Part shown: positions 1-4,262 of the stretch, one piece after another
How the letters are laid out: every line of letters begins with the position of its first letter
Numbering within the stretch: position 1 is the stretch's first letter
Origin: Nitrospinota bacterium
Lineage (GTDB): Bacteria; Nitrospinota; Nitrospinia; Nitrospinales; VA-1
NCBI GenBank assembly: GCA_002731985.1
Contig: PCCT01000055.1
Span: forward strand, 1-5,267
Length of the DNA stretch: 5,267 bases
Reading direction: 5' to 3'
Translations under genes and position numbers: made by a program
The notes under the pieces: generated by a model
Told to the model about the DNA's origin: nothing
What the model saw: the letters and a program-made list of their open reading frames with translations, nothing else
The model's database searches: none

Positions 1-370
1 CGCTTTCGTCCACCGTATAAGTGGTCGAACTACCACTGTGCGAAGCCGTAGCCTCAAAGTCTGTTTCTGTGTCAGTACCCGAAGTTACGGTCACTTCCAC
101 ATTTTCAGACTGAATATAGCCATAAGAAGTTTGCTTGGCGATGGCAACACTACATGCATCACTGCCTGCATTATCTGCCCAATAAGCCTTACAAGCCAGG
201 TAGAGATTGTTCAAGTTGGCTTTAGCCTCAGAGTTATGCCTGATCATTTTATACTGGTTGAACTGAGGCATGGCGATACCCGCCAAGATTACGATGATCG
301 TAATAACGACCAACAGCTCAATCCAGGCAAAACCTTTTTCATTCTTAGCGCGAGTAATTTTTGATAACAT
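1..370 (-). CDS. pilA: Type IV pilin (PilA-like prepilin), 3' end off window
   Basis: Translating from the ATG at 370 gives 123 residues with no stop before the left edge. The N-terminus is a classic prepilin: a 13-residue charged leader (MLSKITRAKNEKG), then the mature start FAWIELLVVI. The Gly before the cleavage site, mature Phe1 and Glu5 are the residues that prepilin peptidase PilD and pilus assembly need. A hydrophobic helix runs to mature Pro22 (GIAMPQF), followed by an amphipathic helix rich in Asn, Ala and Lys and a Ser/Thr-rich C-terminal domain. Two cysteines (YLACKAY and SDACS) could form a disulfide. Known role of the family: subunit of type IV pili on the outer surface, used for twitching, adhesion or DNA uptake. 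The start is fixed by a strong AAAAGGAGG nine bases upstream. Position 3 is Trp where Leu is usual. A minor pilin or type II secretion pseudopilin is possible, but the layout and promoter favour a major pilin. Confidence 0.9.
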   Translation of the reverse strand, partial: MLSKITRAKNEKGFAWIELLVVITIIVILAGIAMPQFNQYKMIRHNSEAKANLNNLYLACKAYWADNAGSDACSVAIAKQTSYGYIQSENVEVTVTSGTDTETDFEATASHSGSSTTYTVDES

Positions 371-379
371 CTCTTTAGT

Positions 380-388
380 CCTCCTTTT
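380..388 (-). promoter_or_regulatory. Strong Shine-Dalgarno of the pilin gene
   Basis: On the minus strand this reads AAAAGGAGG, nine bases before the ATG at 370. It is the strongest ribosome binding site in the window, consistent with a highly expressed structural protein, and it fixes the pilin start. Confidence 0.85.
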
Positions 389-401
389 ACGTCAGGTTGT
401 G

Positions 402-414
402 TCGGAAAATCCGA
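402..414. repeat. Short inverted repeat in pilin mRNA leader
   Basis: TCGGA-AAA-TCCGA is a perfect 5-bp stem with a 3-base loop. It lies between the predicted pilin transcription start (about 453) and the ribosome binding site, so it could fold in the leader. It is short enough to occur by chance. Confidence 0.4.
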
Positions 415-444
415 ATAAATCTTCAAACAGAAACGAAAATTATA

Positions 445-459
445 ATTCCTTTTAGGAAT
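445..459. repeat. Short inverted repeat at predicted pilin transcription start
   Basis: ATTCCT-TTT-AGGAAT is a perfect 6-bp stem with a 3-base loop, and it spans the predicted sigma-54 start near 453. It may be a regulator site or simply AT-rich chance symmetry. Confidence 0.4.
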
Positions 460-463
460 ATAG

Positions 464-479
464 AGCAAATCAGATACCA
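464..479 (-). promoter_or_regulatory. Sigma-54 (-24/-12) promoter of the pilin gene
   Basis: The minus strand reads TGGTATCTGATTTGCT. Against the RpoN consensus TGGCAYRNNNNTTGCW it keeps TGG, the A-pyrimidine pair and the whole TTGCT block. The diagnostic GG (478-477) and GC (466-465) are separated by exactly ten bases. Transcription would start near 453, leaving a leader of about 80 bases before the pilin ATG. Sigma-54 control through the PilS/PilR two-component system is established for pilA in several proteobacteria. An activator binding site would be expected further upstream (positions above about 500), but no PilR site can be named. Main mismatches are T for C at the fourth consensus base and C for R at the seventh. 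Confidence 0.75.
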
Positions 480-483
480 AACT

Positions 484-492
484 GGGGGGGGG
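484..492. repeat. Nine-base G tract upstream of the pilin promoter
   Basis: Nine consecutive G on the plus strand (C on the pilin strand) lie only four bases upstream of the sigma-54 promoter element. Tracts of this length are prone to slippage in cells and to miscalling in sequencing. A C tract of the same length lies at 3603-3611. Confidence 0.9.
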
Positions 493-506
493 TGAAACCA
501 TTTTAG

Positions 507-524
507 TTTTAAGCGCATTTAAAA
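507..524. repeat. Dyad upstream of the pilin promoter
   Basis: TTTTAA-N6-TTAAAA is an inverted repeat centred about 62 bases upstream of the predicted pilin start. Activators of sigma-54 promoters bind upstream dyads, usually further away, so this is only a candidate. AT-rich symmetry of this size can arise by chance. Confidence 0.3.
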
Positions 525-684
525 TCAATATGTTACCGCTGACCCCCATACTCGTTTAGATAGACGCAGTGTTACAAAATACGTTAACATGACAAGTATT
601 GTAGCGCAAAACTTGTTGCTTGGGTTGAAGGCTAGCTCAAGGTTACACTAATGCAATGGTCAAAACGGGGAATGATTCGAAGAA

Positions 685-1374
685 ATGATTATAATGAAGA
701 ATAATCGCCAAATCGGAATATTAGGTGGAAGCTTCGATCCTATTCACAATGGACACCTGGGGCTTGCGCAAGAAACCCGCGAAAAATTTGGTCTGGATCA
801 AATTATATTTATACCCGTGCTCCAGTCCCCGCATAAAACCCGTGCCCCTCTGGCTTCCACTGTCGACCGGAGGGAGATGTTGCGGCTCGCTCTCAAAGGC
901 AACGCCTGTTTTAGTATTTGCGATGTGGAGATTTGCCGGGAAGAACTTTCCTACACGATAGATACATTAAACCATCTTGAATTGGAAATTCCGAATAGTG
1001 ATTTATTCTTGATTATAGGACAGGACAATTTACAAGATCTGGACACGTGGAAAGACTCACAAAAAATTATGGAGAAGTATAATATTTTAGTGGCATCACG
1101 TCCGGGCCAAAAATCATTCTCTCCAGAAGAAAAGGTCTTAAGTTTGTTTAATGGAGATTCTCCTTACAGGTCTGGTAAAATAGAAAACGGAACACAGGAA
1201 TTTTTTCACCGCGAAACAGAGCGCAAATTGGTTGTTTTTCAAATTAGCCCACGCGATATTTCCTCAAGTGCAATCAGGAAAAAAATAGCACACAGGGAAA
1301 TACCCAAAAACTTGTTGCCACTCGAAGTTGAAGCATATATTATTAGGCACCAAATTTATAAGACCAGAACTTAA
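685..1374 (+). CDS. nadD: Nicotinate-nucleotide adenylyltransferase
   Basis: NadD joins nicotinate mononucleotide and ATP to give deamido-NAD in the cytoplasm, the penultimate step of NAD synthesis. The 229-residue protein has the family's normal length and order of motifs. GGSFDPIHNGHL (14-25) contains the nucleotidyltransferase HxGH signature (HNGH, 21-24). SYTIDTL (89-95) is the nicotinate-site segment. IIGQDNL (110-116) is followed by the DTW typical of NadD. ISSSAIR (192-198) is the C-terminal ATP phosphate-binding ISSxxIR motif. The start is uncertain: ATG at 685 has only GAAGAA directly before it, while ATG at 694 would place that same purine run nine bases upstream and give a more typical N-terminus (MKNNRQIGILGG). 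The gene heads a cluster with rsfS 14 bases downstream, a pairing common across bacteria. Confidence 0.96.
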   Translation: MIIMKNNRQIGILGGSFDPIHNGHLGLAQETREKFGLDQIIFIPVLQSPHKTRAPLASTVDRREMLRLALKGNACFSICDVEICREELSYTIDTLNHLELEIPNSDLFLIIGQDNLQDLDTWKDSQKIMEKYNILVASRPGQKSFSPEEKVLSLFNGDSPYRSGKIENGTQEFFHRETERKLVVFQISPRDISSSAIRKKIAHREIPKNLLPLEVEAYIIRHQIYKTRT

Positions 1375-1388
1375 CCTAACATGAGTGA

Positions 1389-1745
1389 ATGGTAGATACC
1401 GTAAACGACCTTCAGCAGTTAGCCGTTCAGGCTGCCGCTGAAAAAAAAGCTTTTGATATTCTGGTTCTGGATTTGCGGAACCGGTCTGACTTGACAGATT
1501 ATTTTGTTATTTGCAGTGGAAATTCCAGAATGCAGGTTCAAGCCATTGCGGACTCTGTTCTGGACGAAGTTTACCAATCAGCCCATAGACTTTCTTCTAT
1601 AGAAGGTTATACCTCAGGAAACTGGGTGGTTTTGGATTTGATAGATGTTGTAGTTCATATTTTTCACAAAGACATACGGGTTCAATATGATCTCGAACGA
1701 CTGTGGGGAGACGTTCCGGTTATTGAGGTAGCCTGTCAGGAGTAA
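1389..1745 (+). CDS. rsfS: Ribosomal silencing factor RsfS (YbeB/Iojap family)
   Basis: RsfS binds ribosomal protein uL14 on the large subunit and blocks joining with the small subunit, lowering translation in starvation or stationary phase. The 118-residue protein has the usual family length. It shows the conserved core DYFVICSGNSRMQVQAIAD (37-55), a Gly-x-x-Trp and hydrophobic strand leading to DVVVHIF (86-92), and the signature YDLERLWGD (100-108). The start at 1389 lies 14 bases after the nadD stop. The nearest purine-rich stretch, GAGTGA, abuts the ATG, so translation may depend partly on coupling to nadD. An ATG at 1381 is in another frame and stops after four codons. Confidence 0.95.
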   Translation: MVDTVNDLQQLAVQAAAEKKAFDILVLDLRNRSDLTDYFVICSGNSRMQVQAIADSVLDEVYQSAHRLSSIEGYTSGNWVVLDLIDVVVHIFHKDIRVQYDLERLWGDVPVIEVACQE

Positions 1746-1763
1746 GTTAGGAATACTATTATC

Positions 1764-2117
1764 ATGAATGAAACGACACTCGCCTCGTTCAGGGCGAAAC
1801 TGGAAGAGATTCGTTCCGCCTTGGTTGGTGATGTAAAAAATAATATCAAATCAAAGGCGGACAAGCCCAACGAACAGGTGGCTGACCTCGCAGATGATGC
1901 CGCTCAGTCTTACGACCGGCAACTGATGATGGAGATTGGCGAACAGGAATGGAAAAAGTTGCGCCTGGTGGAAGAAGCACTTGGGAAAATGAGCCAAGGG
2001 CAATACGGAATTTGTACAGAGTGCGAGGAACCTATTCCCGAAGCAAGATTAACAGTCATCCCTTTTACAGAGCATTGTGTCGACTGCCTTGAAACCATAG
2101 AAAAGAATAGCAGCTAG
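1764..2117 (+). CDS. DksA/TraR-family zinc-finger transcription factor
   Basis: Members insert a coiled coil into the secondary channel of RNA polymerase and, often with ppGpp, alter transcription of growth genes. This 117-residue protein has a predicted long helical hairpin (about 1-75) followed by a C4 zinc finger with Cys84, Cys87, Cys105 and Cys108. At the hairpin tip it reads DLADDAAQ (41-48). This aligns with the DPVDRAAQ segment of E. coli DksA and keeps both acidic residues and the Ala (Asp41, Asp44, Ala46) corresponding to Asp71, Asp74 and Ala76, which are needed for activity. It is shorter than E. coli DksA (151 residues), mainly at the N-terminus, as in many compact relatives. AGGAA lies ten bases before the ATG. 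It follows rsfS by 18 bases and is probably cotranscribed. Whether it needs ppGpp cannot be told from sequence. Confidence 0.92.
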   Translation: MNETTLASFRAKLEEIRSALVGDVKNNIKSKADKPNEQVADLADDAAQSYDRQLMMEIGEQEWKKLRLVEEALGKMSQGQYGICTECEEPIPEARLTVIPFTEHCVDCLETIEKNSS

Positions 2118-2276
2118 GCTTATAATTAAATGTTCATAGCTAGAACTCATAATGAGCGATACGGCTTTAACCAGTCGCAAATCAACTTGAAAAATCCTCT
2201 TGTTCGTTGGCCAATTTATTTTAGAAACTCCTTGATGTTGACCTGTTGAGCAAAACAATCAACCACGAGTATCCCA
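2118..2276. other. Intergenic gap before the LapAB-like gene
   Basis: This 159-base AT-rich gap is the largest inside the plus-strand cluster. It has a perfect TATAAT at 2121-2126 without a good -35 element at normal spacing, and an 11-base palindrome CTCAT-A-ATGAG at 2146-2156. There is no stem followed by a T-run, so no intrinsic terminator is visible. The gap may hold a promoter for the downstream gene, but none can be assigned firmly. Confidence 0.4.
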
Positions 2277-3602
2277 GTGACACTTAAATCAATCATTTCC
2301 TTTCTTTTTTTAACACTTCTGTCCGTCTACTTTGCCTTTTTGAATCCGCATGAGGTGGATATTCATTTCACACAAGCCTATTCCCTGCACCTGCCAATGG
2401 TTGTCTTGTTTCTAGGGTCTGTTTTTTTGGGTGTGCTGATAGCCGGTCTCTTACACGGGACAATATCCATAAAAAGGTTTTTCGGTAATTTGAAAGTGAC
2501 CGGTCGCAACAAACGTCAGGATAAAACCAACCGTCGCGTTGGAATACTTTTTGAGGAAGCCGAAAACCTCGTGGCAAGCGGCTGTGTCCCAAAAGCTATT
2601 CCTGTTTACGAAAAAATTTTAGATCTTTCACCGAACCATGTGATCGGCCTAACCCGGCTTGGGAATAAATTAAGAGAAGAAGGAAATTCTGACCGCGCAT
2701 TAGAACTTCATTTAAAAGCAGTTCAAGTCGCGCCCGAAAACCTCAACGCATTGTACAGTCTGGCCGATGACTATTCCGCCAAAGCAATGCACCAGGAAGA
2801 AATGGCAACCTTGGGGAAAATTCAACAACTCGACCGAAAATCTCCCCGAGTTCTTTACCGCCTGAGGGAAGTTCACTTAAAAACAGAAGACTGGGCGTTG
2901 GCTGGAGATATTCAGAAAAAACTGATTTCCAGAATTGAAGGAAAAGAAAAAAAAGCCACCGAGAAAAGAACCCTGAGTCGATATATTTATAATAATGGAG
3001 TGCGGTACTTTAATAACGGTAATTTCGAGGTGGCAATTCCAGAGTTTAAAAAAGCAATACGGGAAAACGTTCAGAATTTATCTGCTCATATTATGTTGGG
3101 CGATGCCAGCCTTGAAGGAGGTAACGGGAAAGCGGCTTTAAAAGCCTGGAAGGCAGGTTACGAAAACACCAGCTCGCCAGCGTGTCTCATGAGAATGGAA
3201 AAGTTTTATCGAGAGTCAGGCCGTGTAGGAGAAATGGTAAAGGTGTATAAGCAAGCTATAAAGAATTCGCAAAACTCAACCAGAGAAACCTTGAGCCTGT
3301 TGTTAGGTAGCCTGTATCTGGAAGAAGGTAATCCACAGGAAACGATACAGGTGATTGAGGAAAATACAGACCCCCAGAAAGCCATAATCCCTTCACTTAT
3401 TTTAGCCGACGCCTACAAGCAACAAATGGACGAAAAACAATCCCAAGGCGCTCTGGAAAATGCGTCTCACCAAATTAGAAGCGCTATCCTGAAATTCCAA
3501 TGCGGCGAATGTGGCGGCACCCTGACCGAATGGGTAGATAGCTGCCCCGCCTGCAATGCTTTCGGAAAAATTGAATGCCGCCCAGGGGTAGACTCCCGAT
3601 AA
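2277..3602 (+). CDS. lapB: LapA-LapB fusion: membrane-anchored TPR protein with zinc-ribbon-like end
   Basis: The 441-residue product joins two proteins that are separate neighbours (LapA/YciS and LapB/YciM) in E. coli. Residues 1-62 match the LapA domain: a membrane segment (about 4-21), a short loop with FLNPHEVDIHF, and a second segment from LPMVVLFLG to about 60. A basic linker (66-87) leads to TPR-like helical repeats (about 90-400), for example PKAIPVYEKILDLSPN and ALELHLKAVQVAPENLNAL. The end has Cys409-x2-Cys412 and Cys423-x2-Cys426 with Trp419, matching LapB's rubredoxin-type metal module. Known role in E. coli: LapB sits at the inner membrane and presents LpxC to the protease FtsH, limiting lipopolysaccharide synthesis. 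The same role here is inference. The start is a GTG with only a weak GAG upstream. An in-frame stop at 2247 and no ATG before it support that choice. Residues 434-441 extend slightly beyond the metal module. Confidence 0.85.
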   Translation: MTLKSIISFLFLTLLSVYFAFLNPHEVDIHFTQAYSLHLPMVVLFLGSVFLGVLIAGLLHGTISIKRFFGNLKVTGRNKRQDKTNRRVGILFEEAENLVASGCVPKAIPVYEKILDLSPNHVIGLTRLGNKLREEGNSDRALELHLKAVQVAPENLNALYSLADDYSAKAMHQEEMATLGKIQQLDRKSPRVLYRLREVHLKTEDWALAGDIQKKLISRIEGKEKKATEKRTLSRYIYNNGVRYFNNGNFEVAIPEFKKAIRENVQNLSAHIMLGDASLEGGNGKAALKAWKAGYENTSSPACLMRMEKFYRESGRVGEMVKVYKQAIKNSQNSTRETLSLLLGSLYLEEGNPQETIQVIEENTDPQKAIIPSLILADAYKQQMDEKQSQGALENASHQIRSAILKFQCGECGGTLTEWVDSCPACNAFGKIECRPGVDSR

Positions 3603-3611
3603 CCCCCCCCC
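3603..3611. repeat. Nine-base C tract after the lapAB stop
   Basis: Nine consecutive C begin immediately after the TAA of the LapAB-like gene. The tract lies in the 39-base gap between two convergent genes. It could shift in length without affecting coding. Confidence 0.9.
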
Positions 3612-3641
3612 ACCCATCCAAACCACTCACAATGAACTCGC

Positions 3642-4148
3642 TTATTTTTTAAGCAGTTTGTACTCCAGAAGTTTACTGTTTTTATCGAACAACTTTGCCG
3701 ACATGAGAGTATCGTTTTTCAAGAAAAGATACATTCCAGAATATAGGATATTTGGCTATATGAGAGTTCACTGAATCAGGAATACAAAAATTCTTCATGA
3801 TCTCTGGATACTTTGCCCCAATTTTTACGCCAGCAGAAAACCTACCTTTGAATGTAGCAAGGACTTCCAGCGCTTCAGTTTTAGTTTTATTGGCAAGAGC
3901 GCGAACCCTCACACCGTGATCCAAGTACTCAATGGATACGCTATTCATTTCCGCTTCAGTTCCTCTTTGAGCCTTAATAGATTTTGGTACGCCTAGCAGA
4001 GCGATAGCTTTTTCCAAAGACATACCCACCTTCAACGAATAACTTCTTTTTCCTTTTTTTCTGCCGCCCATGCAGGCTGAGCTATAACAGCCGCGCATAA
4101 TAAGGCGATAAGTAGTTTAAAATTTTCCCGGGATACTCCTTTTAAAAT
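3642..4148 (-). pseudogene. Disrupted gene for a secreted protein with two BamE/SmpA-like repeats
   Basis: Three relative frames together read as one protein. From 4148 the first frame gives MLKGVSRENFKLLIALL (if ATT is read as start) and then CAAVIAQPAWA, a good signal peptide with cleavage after AWA, then a Lys/Glu linker to a TGA at 4034-4032. The second frame continues from about 4035 with LKVGMSLEKAIALLGVPKS, then an acidic stretch with SIEYLDHGVRVRAL, and a second similar repeat VKIGAKYPEIMKNFCIPDS, running out at a stop at 3684-3682. The third frame, from about 3743, gives YSGMYLFLKNDTLMSAKLF and ends LLEYKLLKK at 3642. One missing base near 4035 (CGTTTG to CGTTG) and one extra base near 3744 would restore continuity. 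Small lipoprotein-like and periplasmic proteins use such Gly-Met-x5-A-x3-LG-x-P repeats, as in BamE. The function is unknown. Sequencing error is an alternative to true decay. Confidence 0.7.
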
Positions 4149-4262
4149 GGTTTAACGATTCCCCCGCTGTTCGCCCAGACTACAAAAAACAGTTAGGGCA
4201 ATTTATAAATAAAAATAATACATAGTCTGGTTAACGGTTTTCCTGCGACAGAAGAATACCCG
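4149..4262. other. Intergenic gap between DraG-like gene and disrupted gene
   Basis: This 114-base gap is AT-rich in its centre. Besides the inverted repeat, it has GGTTTAACG (4149-4157) and GGTTAACGG (4229-4237) as near direct repeats. On the minus strand GGGGGAA (4165-4159) lies ten bases before the ATT at 4148 and could be a ribosome binding site for the disrupted gene. No clear promoter or terminator was found. Confidence 0.4.
4175..4230. repeat. 8-bp inverted repeat with AT-rich 40-base spacer
   Basis: CCAGACTA (4175-4182) and TAGTCTGG (4223-4230) are perfect inverted copies separated by 40 AT-rich bases. The repeat lies between two minus-strand genes. No T-run follows on either strand to make it a standard terminator. 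It could be a weak long-loop hairpin, a regulator site, or the ends of a tiny element remnant. Confidence 0.5.

Larger units (their letters stand above)
371..684. other. Divergent intergenic region between pilin and nadD
   Basis: These 314 bases separate two divergent genes and contain no convincing protein-coding gene. They hold the pilin ribosome binding site and sigma-54 promoter, two small dyads in the pilin leader region (402-414 and 445-459), a nine-G tract (484-492), and an upstream dyad TTTTAA-N6-TTAAAA (507-524). A sigma-70 promoter for nadD should lie in roughly 540-670, but no element pair with good sequence and spacing stands out. Confidence 0.7.

Noticed and set aside
38..364. 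Plus-strand 108-residue open frame
   Set aside because: It is antisense to the clear pilin gene and has no recognisable features or ribosome binding site.
289..549. Minus-strand 86-residue open frame
   Set aside because: It overlaps the pilin start and its promoter region in another frame and shows no domain or good start signal.
623..637. Plus-strand GG-N10-GC pair resembling a sigma-54 promoter before nadD
   Set aside because: The flanking consensus is poor (no TGG, no TTGC) and nadD is not a typical sigma-54 target.
620..649. Possible sigma-70 promoter for nadD (TTGGGT, 18 bases, TACACT)
   Set aside because: Only partial matches to both boxes; many equally weak pairs occur in this AT-rich region.
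672..704. Ten-residue upstream open frame overlapping the nadD start
   Set aside because: Very short, no coding features, and its ribosome binding site would abut the ATG; likely chance.
2049..2258. Minus-strand 69-residue open frame across the DksA-like gene end
   Set aside because: Shadow of the DksA-like gene plus intergenic DNA, with no recognisable protein features.
3402..3626. Minus-strand 74-residue open frame over the lapAB end
   Set aside because: Antisense to the conserved Cys module of LapAB; its N-terminus is encoded by the C tract.
3641..3655. GCTTA-N5-TAAGC inverted repeat as a terminator
   Set aside because: A five-base AT-rich stem that overlaps the C-terminal codons and stop of the disrupted gene, with the T-run in its loop and not after it.
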